Shown: positions 42,321 through 51,144 of the stretch, piece after piece | Position numbering within the stretch: position 1 is the stretch's first letter | Layout: every line of letters starts with the position of its first letter | NCBI RefSeq assembly: GCF_000308635.1 | Contig: NZ_BAGD01000084.1 | Coordinates: forward strand, 1-64,000 | DNA: 64,000 nt | Origin: Nocardia otitidiscaviarum NBRC 14405 | Lineage (GTDB): Bacteria > Actinomycetota > Actinomycetes > Mycobacteriales > Mycobacteriaceae | Reading direction: 5' to 3' | Translations under genes and position numbers: made by a program | Notes under the pieces: model-generated | The model's input: the letters and a program-made list of their open reading frames with translations, nothing else | What the model was told of the DNA's origin: nothing | Databases searched by the model: none

Positions 42321-42337
42321 AGTCCACTTTCTGGACT
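42321..42337. promoter_or_regulatory. Candidate HxlR operator
   Basis: AGTCCA-CTTTC-TGGACT at 42321-42337, a perfect 6-5-6 dyad in the 80-bp region between the HxlR and acyl-CoA dehydrogenase starts. It lies where a repressor could cover both promoters. Confidence 0.55.
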
Positions 42338-42372
42338 ATCCGGTTATCGCGGGCGTCCCTAACTTTCGAAAC

Positions 42373-43512
42373 ATGACCTCTACCGACGTGCACCTCCCCT
42401 CCTCCACCGCTACCTGGGTCGCCGCGGCGACCGGCGTCGGCACCGCCCTGCGCGACGGTGTCGCCGACCGCGACCGCAGCGGCGAGATCGCCACCGACGC
42501 GGTCGATCTGCTCCGTTCCTCCGGCCTGTCCCGGGCGCTCGTCCCCGTCGAATTCGGCGGTGGCGGGGCCACCCACCGCGATCTGGGCGCGGTCCTGCGC
42601 GAGTTGGGCCGCCACGACCCGTCCACCGCCGTGGCCTTCGCCATGCACACCCACCTGGTGGCCGCCCAGGTGTGGCGGCACAAGCACGGCATGGACGCCG
42701 CCGCCGTCTTCGAGAAGGTGGCGGCCGGGGCGATCCTGGTCAGCACCGGCGCGTCGGACTGGGTGGAATCCAATGGCCGTGCCCGGCGGGTGGACGGCGG
42801 CTACCGGGTGAGCGCCCACAAACTGCCCGCCAGCGGATGCGAGGTGGGCACCATCGCGGTGACCAGCGTCCGCTGGGACGACGCACCCGAGGGGCCGCAG
42901 GTGCTGCACTGCGCCATCCCGCTGTCCGCGCCGGGGGTGCGAATCGAGAAGACTTGGGACACTTTGGGTTTGCGGGCCAGCGGCTCGCACACCATCGTTT
43001 TCGAGGAGGTCTTCGTCCCGGACGCGGCGATCTCGCTGGTGCGCCCGGCGGGCGTCTGGCCGCCGATTCTGAACATGGTCGCCGGAGCGGCCATGCCGCT
43101 GGTGCTGTCGGCCTATCTCGGCATCGCGGACCGGGCGGTGGAATTCGCGACCGGATCGGTGGCGCAACGCGCCGAGGAGCACACCGTGGCGCTGGTGGGC
43201 GAGATGGCGAATGCCCACACCACGGCCGCCGATCTCATCGACGCCATGTTCACCGCCGCCGACGATCTCGCCTTCGCCAATACCGACGAGCACGCGGCCC
43301 GTACGCTCAGCCGCAAGACGGTAGCAGCGGACAATCTCGTCGCGACGGTGCGGCTGGCCATCGAAACCGTTGGCGGCGTGGGCTATTCACGCACCAGCCC
43401 GCTCGAAATGTGGTACCGGGATATCCACGGCTGCCTGTTCCACCCGCTGCCGCGCGCCAAGCAGCTGCGGTTCAGCGGCCACGTACTGCTCGGCCGTGGA
43501 CCGCTGGGGTAG
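42373..43512 (+). CDS. Acyl-CoA dehydrogenase family protein
   Basis: 379 residues from ATG 42373. Order: N-terminal helical domain ('LLRSSGLSRALVPVEFGGGG'), central beta domain ('GASDWVESNGRARRVDGGY', 'WDTLGLRASGSHTIVFEEV') and C-terminal helical domain ('VRLAIETVGGVGYSRTSPLE'). The FAD sites are conserved. The typical catalytic Glu position is not obvious to me, and the sequence leans towards flavin-dependent oxidase/monooxygenase members (SfnB/DszC-like) of the superfamily. The substrate is unknown. Probably regulated by the divergent HxlR protein. Confidence 0.88.
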   Translation: MTSTDVHLPSSTATWVAAATGVGTALRDGVADRDRSGEIATDAVDLLRSSGLSRALVPVEFGGGGATHRDLGAVLRELGRHDPSTAVAFAMHTHLVAAQVWRHKHGMDAAAVFEKVAAGAILVSTGASDWVESNGRARRVDGGYRVSAHKLPASGCEVGTIAVTSVRWDDAPEGPQVLHCAIPLSAPGVRIEKTWDTLGLRASGSHTIVFEEVFVPDAAISLVRPAGVWPPILNMVAGAAMPLVLSAYLGIADRAVEFATGSVAQRAEEHTVALVGEMANAHTTAADLIDAMFTAADDLAFANTDEHAARTLSRKTVAADNLVATVRLAIETVGGVGYSRTSPLEMWYRDIHGCLFHPLPRAKQLRFSGHVLLGRGPLG

Positions 43513-43529
43513 CCGGGTGGCCGACGCGG

Positions 43530-43997
43530 TCAGTACCAGCCGTTGGCCTGCCAGAACGCCCAGGCGGCGGTGGGGCTGCCGTAGCGCTCGTTCATGTAGT
43601 CGTAGGCCCAGCGAATCTGCGTGACCGGGTTGAACATCCAATCCGGTCCGTGGCTGGACATCTTGTGCGCCGGAAGCGCCTGCGGCAGACCGTAGGCGCC
43701 ACTGGTCGGGTTGAGCGCGAAGATATCCCAACCGCTTTCGCGGGTGATGATGTTGTCGAAGGCCGGAAACTCGTGCGCCGGAACGATGATCAGGGCGATG
43801 GCCTTGGGCGTGAGCCCGTACAGGGCCGCGCCCGCGCTCAGGCCCAGACCCAGCAGATTCGGCACCAGGCCACCGGCCACGGGCGCGGCGTCCTCCGCGC
43901 AGTGCGCCGTGCACTCCGCCTTCGCCGTCGCTGCGCTGCCGATCGTCATCGCACCGGCCGCCAGCGCGGCCACGATGAATTTCGCGACATATCGCAT
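43530..43997 (-). CDS. Secreted lytic transglycosylase-like (SLT) protein
   Basis: 155 residues from ATG 43997. A Sec signal peptide ends 'ATAKA' near residue 27. Two Cys in 'ECTAHCAED' begin the mature part. The SLT/lysozyme-like domain has the catalytic Glu in 'ITRESGWD', then 'SGAYGLPQALPAHKM' and 'NPVTQIRWAYDYMNERYG', which are the usual landmarks, and ends 'WAFWQANGWY'. It cleaves peptidoglycan glycan strands. Similar proteins in Nocardia and Rhodococcus follow this short layout, from memory. Convergent with the dehydrogenase gene, 18 bases apart. Confidence 0.88.
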   Translation of the reverse strand: MRYVAKFIVAALAAGAMTIGSAATAKAECTAHCAEDAAPVAGGLVPNLLGLGLSAGAALYGLTPKAIALIIVPAHEFPAFDNIITRESGWDIFALNPTSGAYGLPQALPAHKMSSHGPDWMFNPVTQIRWAYDYMNERYGSPTAAWAFWQANGWY

Positions 43998-44095
43998 TCC
44001 GGAGAGCAAACCACTAGTTATCCGAAATGCCGGTATTCGCTATCGGCGTGTCCGCGCGGAAAATACCGCGGGATCTGCGGCGTTACCCCGCGGCG

Positions 44096-44206
44096 CTACC
44101 CCGCGATGGGTCCGATGACGAGTAGCGTCGCCCAGTATTCGGCCGCCGACGGGCCCATATAGGGCAACAGGAAGTCGTAGAGCAGATAAGACACGAAACC
44201 ATTCAC
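44096..44206 (-). CDS. Putative 36-residue membrane peptide
   Basis: Short frame from GTG 44206 to the TAG at 44096-44098. It begins 'MNGFVSYLLYDFLLPYMG' and ends 'WATLLVIGPIAG', two short hydrophobic stretches around a polar turn. GGAG abuts the GTG with no spacer, while a GTG at 44194 has GGAGG 11 bases upstream. Composition is unlike random GC-rich DNA, which argues for selection, but there is no homolog I can name. It lies in the 254-bp gap between the SLT and EthD genes, same strand. Confidence 0.4.
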   Translation of the reverse strand: MNGFVSYLLYDFLLPYMGPSAAEYWATLLVIGPIAG

Positions 44207-44251
44207 CTCCAACGAGCGCGCCGCATCCGTCACGGCGCGCCGCGTCCGACC

Positions 44252-44959
44252 CTAGTGGAGATCGCCGCCCGGCACAGCCGCTCCCGGTACCGGGCTCAGC
44301 GCGTACAGGTAGCGGCTGGTGGGCACGACGTCGAGATCCAGATGCGCTCCGAAGGCCACCACGCTCTCCATCATGCGGCTGATGCGGCGCTGCAGCTCGG
44401 CCTCGTCGCCGCCGGTGCCGTAGAAGGCGTGCGGGTCGGTCATGGCCGCCATCGGAAACAGTTCCTCGACCAGCGCGTCGACCCGTTTACCGTCGGTGAT
44501 CGACTCGACGACGGTGTTCTGGACATACCCGAACGTGGCCTGCGTTTCGATGGCGACCGTGGTGTGCGTACCGTGCCAGTGCCGCAACCACTCCTCCCGG
44601 GTGAGGTCGGCGGGAATGCGCAACAGGGCGACATTGGCCAGCGCCTCGGCCCGCACCCCGTCCCCGGTCGTCGGCGCGACGATGGGCACCCGCTCGTCCA
44701 CGATCCACCCGTTCACCTCGTCGGCCACGGAACGCAGTGCGGCGGTGACGGATTCGTGCCCGCCCCCGGTGCGCACCGAAACGATCGCGGCGATCGACTC
44801 CGGATAGGTGCTGTGCCGCACCTGCGCCGCCGCCACCTCCGCATCCCGCACATTCACCTGCAATTCGGTGGCCCCGCACTCGCCCAGTCGCCGCCGCAAC
44901 TCCACACCGTGCAGGCGCTCGTCCAGCCCGGCACCCCACAGCGCGTACATCAGCTTCAT
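44252..44959 (-). CDS. EthD-domain protein (ferredoxin-like fold)
   Basis: 235 residues from ATG 44959, with GAGGAT upstream; the frame is open further upstream, but that part is antisense to the next gene. 'MKLMYALWGAG' opens the first dimeric alpha/beta barrel-like unit. The second has 'LTREEWLRHWHGTHTTVAIE', the EthD signature, and 'FGYVQNTVVESI'. EthD-type proteins accompany P450 ether-degradation systems or polyketide cyclases; the partner here is not evident. The divergent neighbour is the hypothetical gene at 45147. Confidence 0.82.
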   Translation of the reverse strand: MKLMYALWGAGLDERLHGVELRRRLGECGATELQVNVRDAEVAAAQVRHSTYPESIAAIVSVRTGGGHESVTAALRSVADEVNGWIVDERVPIVAPTTGDGVRAEALANVALLRIPADLTREEWLRHWHGTHTTVAIETQATFGYVQNTVVESITDGKRVDALVEELFPMAAMTDPHAFYGTGGDEAELQRRISRMMESVVAFGAHLDLDVVPTSRYLYALSPVPGAAVPGGDLH

Positions 44960-45146
44960 ATCGATCCTCGTGGCCGCTCGGCAGTACCGAAGCCACGGTA
45001 AGCGGGCCACCCTCACATCGAGCGCGCAATCGCGAACCTGTCCCACCCATCGGGCATATGTGCCGCCACGCCCAGCGAACAACCGTATCGTGCCGGGCCG
45101 GATATCCGATTGCTCCGAGGTCGGCTGTCGCACAAGATTGTCGGCG

Positions 45147-46424
45147 ATGACTGATGTACTCGAATCGGCTCGCGGCCTGCTGGCCGCGGGCGATGTGCCC
45201 GGTGCCGTGCGCGCCCTGCGTCCGGTGGCCGAGACCGCGCCCCTGCCCGAACTCTCCGACCTGGTGGAGCAGGCTGCGGCCGCCATCGGTTTCGACGACT
45301 TGGCCGAGGCGGCCAGCACGGCGGCCCGAACGCCCGACGATCCGGTGGCCCTGTTCCACTTCGCCGTCGGCTGCAAGGAACGCGGGATCGCCTTCTGCGC
45401 GATTCCGGCGCTGCGGGCCGCACTTCGCCTGGCGCCCGGCCAGCTCGCCATCCTGGGCAGCCTGTCCGATGCTCTGGAACGCGAGTACCGCCACGGGGAG
45501 GCGGCGGCGCTGCTGGCCGAGCACGATGCGGTGCTCAGCGCGTGGCCGCACCGCTACCTGCTGGTGTTCAATGCGGTGCTGGCCGACGATCTGCCGCTGG
45601 CGCGGGAGCAGTTCGCGCGTCTGCCCGCACCCGAGGACCGGGACTGGTGGCCCGCCTACGATCGGCTGCGAAATATGCTGCGGCGCGCGGAGATCGCGGC
45701 GACGGCCGGACCGCTGGACGGGCAGGACCTGCGCGGCTGGCATTTCGTCATCACCGGCGGCTACCTGGCGACCATGTCGCCCTTCGGTTTCGCCGCCGGG
45801 ATGACCGGCCGGTGGGCGTATACGCAGGACAGCCACGGCCAGTGTCGGCAGACCCTCGATCGGGTGGCGCTGGTGCTCGCGGCGGCCGAACGCCGACCGC
45901 GCACGGTCGCACTGCTTCCCGGCCGCGGCGACCGCATTCTGGGCTTGGCGGCGGCCGAACTGCTCGGCCTCCCGACGCGCCCCTACACCCCGGACGCCAC
46001 CGACACCCTGGTCGTCGCCTACGACCTGCGGGAGCTGGACGGCGAACTGGAGCCGACGCTGCGGGACCGCGCCGACGGCCGCATCCTCGTCGAACACGCC
46101 TCCTGCTGGACCTCCCCGCCCCCGCTCAGCGCTGACATCACCGGGCTGCTGGGCCAGCATGTGGTGCCGCCGTGGGAGTCACAGTTGCGCATCACCCCCG
46201 ACGGCGTCCGCGACGACCTACCCGCCGACGAGCGCCCGGAAGCGGAGATCGCCGCCGATATCGTCGCCGCCGACGGCACCCCCGACCCCGGCGACGGCGA
46301 CACCCCCGCCGATCCGGACACCGCCCTGACGGCCTTCGTCACCACCACCCACCCCGCCTGGCTCACCGGCCCCCGCTTCGCCGTCGACTCCCCCGGCCCC
46401 GTCCGCAGCAACCACTTCGGCTGA
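45147..46424 (+). CDS. Hypothetical protein, possible TPR-like N-terminus
   Basis: 425 residues from ATG 45147. The first 190 residues are Ala/Leu-rich helices of repeat type ('LLAAGDVPGAVRALRPVAE', 'HFAVGCKERGIAFCAIPAL'), suggesting TPR-like packing. From about 195, 'GWHFVITGGYLATMSPFGF' starts an alpha/beta part with 'ALLPGRGDRILGLAAAELLG', which might be a nucleotide- or sugar-binding domain. The tail is Asp/Pro/Thr-rich. I recognise no family. No signal peptide. A strong terminator follows. Confidence 0.75.
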   Translation: MTDVLESARGLLAAGDVPGAVRALRPVAETAPLPELSDLVEQAAAAIGFDDLAEAASTAARTPDDPVALFHFAVGCKERGIAFCAIPALRAALRLAPGQLAILGSLSDALEREYRHGEAAALLAEHDAVLSAWPHRYLLVFNAVLADDLPLAREQFARLPAPEDRDWWPAYDRLRNMLRRAEIAATAGPLDGQDLRGWHFVITGGYLATMSPFGFAAGMTGRWAYTQDSHGQCRQTLDRVALVLAAAERRPRTVALLPGRGDRILGLAAAELLGLPTRPYTPDATDTLVVAYDLRELDGELEPTLRDRADGRILVEHASCWTSPPPLSADITGLLGQHVVPPWESQLRITPDGVRDDLPADERPEAEIAADIVAADGTPDPGDGDTPADPDTALTAFVTTTHPAWLTGPRFAVDSPGPVRSNHFG

Positions 46425-46430
46425 AACCGC

Positions 46431-46485
46431 GAGGGGGAACTGGTGGCGGCATCGCCCGAGTGGCTCCCGCCACCAGTTCCCCCTC
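46431..46485. terminator. Long bidirectional terminator hairpin
   Basis: Nineteen-bp perfect arms, GAGGGGGAACTGGTGGCGG at 46431-46449 and its exact complement at 46467-46485, around a 17-base loop. Located between the convergent stops at 46424 and 46491. Among the longest perfect dyads in the window. Confidence 0.85.
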
Positions 46486-46490
46486 GGCGG

Positions 46491-47537
46491 TCAGCGGATG
46501 GAGCGGACCTCGGGGTCGGTGTCGGTGGATGCGGCCGCGAGGGCTTCGGGGAGGAGTTGGTCCAGGTGGTAGGGGTAGACGGTTTCGCCCATGCGGTCCA
46601 GGTCGACGATGTCGGCGGGGGTGCACCATTTGTTGCCGGAGATGCAGCGGCGCTCGACGAAGGTCAGGTTCGCCGGTTCGGGGGTGAAGTTGCGCACGCG
46701 CAGGACGAAGAACAGCTCCTCGGAGCGGATGAGCTCGCCGTTGAACGGGAATACCGCCACGCGCCGCCAGAGGGGGCCGCGCAGCTGGGAGGAGTCGGCG
46801 GTGTAGCCGGTTTCCTCGTAGAGTTCGCGCACCGCGGCCGCGCGCAGGGATTCGCCGGGGTCGACGCCGCCGCCGATGGTGAACCAGAACGGGATGTCGG
46901 GGGCCTTGGGGTCGTTGCCGCGTAACAGCAGCACCCGATCCTGTTCGTCGAGCAGCACAACGCGGGCCGAGGTGCGCACCGTGTCGACGTCCAGACCGGT
47001 CGAGGCGGCGGGGGTCACCCGTTCGGCGATCTCGAAGTAGGTGGGCAGCGGCGCGGTGCCGCCGAGGTGCAGCAGCCGGACCAGGCGGCGGGTGCGCAGC
47101 GCCAGGGTGTCGCGGACGGCGTCGTTGTGGAAGCGGCGCGCGATGAGCACCCGGGCCTCGGCGTCGGCGAGCTCGGCCACCAGCTGCGGCGGCAGATTCG
47201 TGATGTCGACGGCGGACAGCGCTGCCGCCAACTGGTTTTCGACGGTTTCCCGGTCGCGCCAGTTGGCCCGCTCGGCACGGTCGGCCAGGGAGGCGAGGCG
47301 GCGGGCCTGGTCTACGACCTCGGTATCGGCCTCCGGGCGGCCGATGGTGGTGGCCACCGACCGCGCCACCACCGCACGCCGCGCCAGGGCGGCATCGAGG
47401 GCGTGCCGGGCCTGGTCGCCGCGCACGTGCAGCCGGTCGAGCCGGTTGGCGGTGGTGTAGGCCCACACGCCGACGGTCAGGATCAGCGCCGTCACCAGCG
47501 CGAGAACCAGGATGGTTGTCGCGGAGAAGGTGATCAT
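46491..47537 (-). CDS. Membrane-anchored Nudix hydrolase (Rv2609c-like)
   Basis: 348 residues from ATG 47537, overlapping the pimA stop by four bases. An N-terminal membrane helix (about 4-24) is followed by a coiled, Arg/Ala-rich region (about 30-140) and a Nudix domain with the box 'GGVDPGESLRAAAVRELYEE' plus TGY, matching Gx5Ex7REUxEExGU. The position after pimA is conserved in M. tuberculosis. The substrate is unknown; the anchoring and location suggest a nucleotide-linked envelope intermediate, which is inference. Confidence 0.9.
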   Translation of the reverse strand: MITFSATTILVLALVTALILTVGVWAYTTANRLDRLHVRGDQARHALDAALARRAVVARSVATTIGRPEADTEVVDQARRLASLADRAERANWRDRETVENQLAAALSAVDITNLPPQLVAELADAEARVLIARRFHNDAVRDTLALRTRRLVRLLHLGGTAPLPTYFEIAERVTPAASTGLDVDTVRTSARVVLLDEQDRVLLLRGNDPKAPDIPFWFTIGGGVDPGESLRAAAVRELYEETGYTADSSQLRGPLWRRVAVFPFNGELIRSEELFFVLRVRNFTPEPANLTFVERRCISGNKWCTPADIVDLDRMGETVYPYHLDQLLPEALAAASTDTDPEVRSIR

Positions 47538-48658
47538 CCGGCGGTCCTCACCCGGGTGTCGCCGACGGTGACGGTCTCGTAGACGCGTAGGATCTGTTCG
47601 GCCACCACCGGCCAATCGTATTCGCCGACAACCTGATTGGCGGTGCGGATGTATTCCTCGCGCCGCCGGGTGTCGGTGAGCATGGTGTCCAGGGCGGTGG
47701 CGAGGCGGTCCGAATCGCCGACGGGCACCAGCATTCCGGCGGTGCCGTCACGTAGCACCCGGCGGAAGGCGTCCAGTTCGCTGGCCACCACGGCGGTCCC
47801 GGCGGCCATGGCCTCCACCAGCACGATGCCGAAGCTCTCGCCGCCGAGATTCGGCGCGCAGTACACATCGGCGCTGCGCATGGCCGACGCCTTCTCCGCA
47901 TCGCTGACCTGCCCGAGGAAGCGCAGATGACCGGCGTTGCGCCCGGCTTCGCGCCGCAGCCGCTCCTCATCACCGCGCCCGACGATCAGCACCTGCACGT
48001 CGGGGTGGCGGCGCACCAGCTCGGGCAGCGCGCCCAGCAGCACCTCCATCCCCTTGCGCGGTTCGTCGTAGCGCCCCAGGAACAGCACGGTGCCGCCCGG
48101 TCGCGGATAGCCGTTCAGCAGCGGCGCGTGCGCGAAGGCGGGCACGTCGACGCCATTGGGGATCTCCACCGCATCGCCGCCGAGCGCCTCCACCTGCCAG
48201 CGCCGCGCCAGCTCGCTCACCGCGATCCGACCGCTGATCTTCTCGTGATACGGCCGCAGCACGCCCTGAAAAGTGCTGAGCACCAACGATTTTGTGGTCG
48301 AGGTGTGGAAGGTGGCGACGATCGGCCCCTCGGCGATCTTGAGTGCCAGCATGGACAGGCTCGGCGCGTTGGGCTCGTGGATGTGCAGCACGTCGAAGTC
48401 GTTCTCGGCGATCCAACGCCGGATGCGGGTGTACGCGGTGGGCCCGAAGGACAGTCGCGCCACCGACCCGTTGTAGGGGATGGCGACCGCGCGGCCCGCC
48501 GACACCACGAAATCGGGCAGCGGGGTGTCGTCGGCGGCGGGCGCGAGCACGCTCACCTTGTGCCCGCGTTCGATGAGCACCTGCGCCAGTTCCACGACAT
48601 GCGCCTGCACTCCACCGGGAACGTCGAACGAGTACGGGCAGACCATGCCGATTCTCAT
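47534..48658 (-). CDS. pimA: Phosphatidylinositol alpha-mannosyltransferase PimA
   Basis: Adds the first mannose from GDP-mannose to phosphatidylinositol, the first committed step to PIMs, lipomannan and lipoarabinomannan; 374 residues, GT4 family, membrane-associated on the cytoplasmic side. 'MVCPYSFDVPGGVQAHVVEL' is the donor/acceptor N-domain entry, and 'LHIHEPNAPSLSML', 'LFLGRYDEPRKGMEVLL' and 'GESFGIVLVEAMAAGTAV' (E-x7-E) follow. It starts at ATG 48658, overlapping the acyltransferase stop by four bases. Confidence 0.96.
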   Translation of the reverse strand: MRIGMVCPYSFDVPGGVQAHVVELAQVLIERGHKVSVLAPAADDTPLPDFVVSAGRAVAIPYNGSVARLSFGPTAYTRIRRWIAENDFDVLHIHEPNAPSLSMLALKIAEGPIVATFHTSTTKSLVLSTFQGVLRPYHEKISGRIAVSELARRWQVEALGGDAVEIPNGVDVPAFAHAPLLNGYPRPGGTVLFLGRYDEPRKGMEVLLGALPELVRRHPDVQVLIVGRGDEERLRREAGRNAGHLRFLGQVSDAEKASAMRSADVYCAPNLGGESFGIVLVEAMAAGTAVVASELDAFRRVLRDGTAGMLVPVGDSDRLATALDTMLTDTRRREEYIRTANQVVGEYDWPVVAEQILRVYETVTVGDTRVRTAG

Positions 48659-49851
48659 AGCGCGCCTTCCCCCTTGTGTTCGGTGGCGTCGACCCGGCCG
48701 TCCGCATTCGGCGCGACCGCCGCGCCGTCGACGGTCGCCGCGACATCGGCAGGGTCGGCACCCGCTGCGCCGACATCGGCCGCGCCGGTAGCCCCTGCGT
48801 CGGCACCTCGCGCGACGGTCTCCGCGGCACCGGCACTTCGCGCGCCGACATCCGCGCCCGTCGGGCCGCTCGTCGTCGGCGTCTCGTCTCGGGTGTAGCC
48901 GAGTTCACGCTGCGCCGCCGCGATACGGTCCAGTCGGGCCTCCGACAGATCGCTCTCCCACAGCGGTTGCAGCATGTGCCAATCGGCAGGATGGGCGGCG
49001 ATATTGGCCGCGAAGCGGTCCGCCAATGCCTGGGTTGCCGCCGCCACGCCGCCCGAAACGTCGAGGGCCGGTTCGGTCTTGAAGCCCCACCCCTCATTGC
49101 CCGCCGCGGCCTCGGTGAACCAGCAGTGCACCGGGATCAGCGCCGCCCCGGTTTCGACCGCGAGCTTGGCCGCGCCCGCGGGCATCCAGGTGCGCTCCCC
49201 GAAGAACGTGACCGGCACGCCCTTACCGGTGAGGTCGCGCTCCCCCATCAGGCAGATGACGCCGCCCGCGCGCAGCCGCTGCGCGAGTTGCGGGAAGGGC
49301 GGCTGCTCACCGCCGGTGAGCGGGAAGACCTCGAAGCCGAGGCTCTCCCGGTAGGCGACGAACCGCTCGAACAGCGATTCCGGCTTCAGGCGTTCGGCGA
49401 CGGTGGCGAAGCGGCCGTTGTTCTGCACCAGCCACACCCCCGCCATATCCCAGTTCCCGGAATGCGGCAGCACCAGGATCACGCCCTTGCCCCGGGCGAG
49501 CGCGGACTCCAGATTCTCGACCTGCTGCACCGACAGGCGTGACCCCAGCGCCGCGTGATCCATGGACGGCAGCCGGAACGCCTCACGCCAGTAGCGGGCG
49601 TAGGAGCGCATGCTCTTGTGGATGAGCTGATCGGGCACCTGCTCCGGCCGTACCCCCAGCACGCGAGCCAGGTTGCGCCGCAACTGATTCGGCTGTCCGG
49701 CACGCGCGGCCCGGTTGGCCCGCCGCGCCGCCGCGTCGGCTCCCGCGTCGAACGCGCGGCGCACCGTGCGCTCGGGCAGGGCGCGCACCAGTCGCCACCC
49801 CGCCGCGTACGCCTTGTCGCTGAGCGCGGAGGTGAAATCGGAGGCCGTCAC
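48655..49851 (-). CDS. Phosphatidylinositol mannoside acyltransferase
   Basis: Acylates the 6-position of the 2-mannose of PIM1/PIM2 (PatA-type, Rv2611c homolog); 398 residues, LpxL/HtrB-like fold. The HxxxxD motif is 'LPHSGNWDMAG', and 'GVICLMGERDLTGKGVPVTF' is the second conserved block. GTG 49851 overlaps the pgsA1 stop by four bases. The last 75 residues or so are a low-complexity Ala/Gly/Thr/Asp tail ('GADVGARSAGAAETVARGAD') not needed for the fold. Confidence 0.94.
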   Translation of the reverse strand: MTASDFTSALSDKAYAAGWRLVRALPERTVRRAFDAGADAAARRANRAARAGQPNQLRRNLARVLGVRPEQVPDQLIHKSMRSYARYWREAFRLPSMDHAALGSRLSVQQVENLESALARGKGVILVLPHSGNWDMAGVWLVQNNGRFATVAERLKPESLFERFVAYRESLGFEVFPLTGGEQPPFPQLAQRLRAGGVICLMGERDLTGKGVPVTFFGERTWMPAGAAKLAVETGAALIPVHCWFTEAAAGNEGWGFKTEPALDVSGGVAAATQALADRFAANIAAHPADWHMLQPLWESDLSEARLDRIAAAQRELGYTRDETPTTSGPTGADVGARSAGAAETVARGADAGATGAADVGAAGADPADVAATVDGAAVAPNADGRVDATEHKGEGAL

Positions 49852-50519
49852 CGCTGTGGTTCCTCCGGGGACTTGGCAGCGAGCGCGATGACGTCGCGCG
49901 CACCGGGTGAATTGCGCACCGCCAGCACCCGCTGGAAGACGGTGACGATGCTCAGCACCGCCAGCGCGTACATCGCCGCGTACACCGCATAACTCAGCCA
50001 TTCGATGCCGTAATGCCCACCGATACCGGTGAATCCGGCCCCGACCAGCACGATGACCAGGCGATCCGGCCGCTCGATGAGACCGCCGTCGGCGGACAGG
50101 CCACTGGCCTCGGCGCGCGCCTTGGCGTACGAGATGACCTGGGAGGTCACCAGCACCACCAGGGTGGCGGCGAACAGGTGCCCGCTGTTCTCGTGATAGA
50201 CCGCCCACCACGCCAGGCCACCGAAGATGGCCCCGTCCGCCACCCGGTCACAGGTGGCGTCCAGTACCGCACCGTATTTCGTGCCGCCGCCGCGGGCGCG
50301 TGCCATCGCGCCGTCGAGCATGTCGAACATGACGAACAGCCAGATCACCATGGTTCCCCAGAACAGATGTCCGGTGGGGAACAGGGTGACCGCGGCCGCG
50401 ATCGACGCGGTGGTGCCGATGAGCGTCATCGCGTCCGGCGTGAGTCCGGTGCTCACCAGCGCCTTGCCCAGCGGGGCGGTCGCCTTGGCGAACGTATCGC
50501 GACCGAAGAAGCTCAGCAC
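49848..50519 (-). CDS. pgsA1: Phosphatidylinositol (phosphate) synthase PgsA1
   Basis: Transfers a phosphatidyl group from CDP-diacylglycerol to inositol phosphate; 223 residues with about six membrane helices. The CDP-alcohol phosphotransferase signature DxxDGxxARx8GxxxDxxxD is exact: 'DMLDGAMARARGGGTKYG' followed by AVLDATCD. GTG 50519 has GGAAGGCGG upstream and follows the HIT stop at 50521. First lipid step of the PIM cluster. Confidence 0.95.
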   Translation of the reverse strand: MLSFFGRDTFAKATAPLGKALVSTGLTPDAMTLIGTTASIAAAVTLFPTGHLFWGTMVIWLFVMFDMLDGAMARARGGGTKYGAVLDATCDRVADGAIFGGLAWWAVYHENSGHLFAATLVVLVTSQVISYAKARAEASGLSADGGLIERPDRLVIVLVGAGFTGIGGHYGIEWLSYAVYAAMYALAVLSIVTVFQRVLAVRNSPGARDVIALAAKSPEEPQR

Positions 50520-50520
50520 G

Positions 50521-51144
50521 CTATGCCGCCTTCCATGCCTCCGCCAGCAGTGCGCGGGTCTCCCGCAACAGCTGCGGCATGACCTTGACTCCGCCGACGA
50601 CGGTGATGAAGTTCGCGTCGCCGCTCCAGCGCGGCACGATGTGCTGATGCAGGTGGTCGGCGAGCGAACCGCCCGCCACGCCACCGAGATTCAGGCCCAC
50701 GTTGAAACCCTCGGGCCGCGACACCTTCTTCATGGTGCGGATCGCCTGCTGGGTGAACGACATCAGCTCGAGGCTCTCCTCGGGCGTCAGATCCTCCAGA
50801 TTCGCCACCCGGCGGTACGGCACCACCATCATGTGGCCGGGGTTGTACGGGTAGAGGTTCAGCACCGCGTACACCCACTGCCCGCGGGCGATGACCAGAC
50901 CGTCCTCGTCCGACATCTCCGGGATATCGGTGAAGGGGTGCCCGGACTTCTTGGGCGCGTCGGCCTCCCGCTCCGCACGCTCGGCGGCCGCACCGGTGAT
51001 GTAGGACATCCGGTACGGGGTCCACAGCCGCTGCAGGCGGTCCGGATCGCCCGCGCCGGTATCCATGATCACCTCGCGCGGTGCTGAATCCTGCTGTCCG
51101 GCAGCCTCATCCATGAGACCGTCGGACGCCGTACGTTCGCTCAT
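50521..51144 (-). CDS. HIT-domain nucleotide hydrolase (Rv2613c-like)
   Basis: 207 residues. The histidine triad is 'HLHQHIVPRW' (about 165-174), and 'YPYNPGHMMVVPYRRVANLE' is the other HIT hallmark. The M. tuberculosis homolog is an AP4A phosphorylase with Cu/Asn differences from classic Fhit, as far as I recall. ATG 51144 overlaps the thrS stop by four bases. The N-terminal 35 residues are polar and probably flexible. Confidence 0.94.
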   Translation of the reverse strand: MSERTASDGLMDEAAGQQDSAPREVIMDTGAGDPDRLQRLWTPYRMSYITGAAAERAEREADAPKKSGHPFTDIPEMSDEDGLVIARGQWVYAVLNLYPYNPGHMMVVPYRRVANLEDLTPEESLELMSFTQQAIRTMKKVSRPEGFNVGLNLGGVAGGSLADHLHQHIVPRWSGDANFITVVGGVKVMPQLLRETRALLAEAWKAA

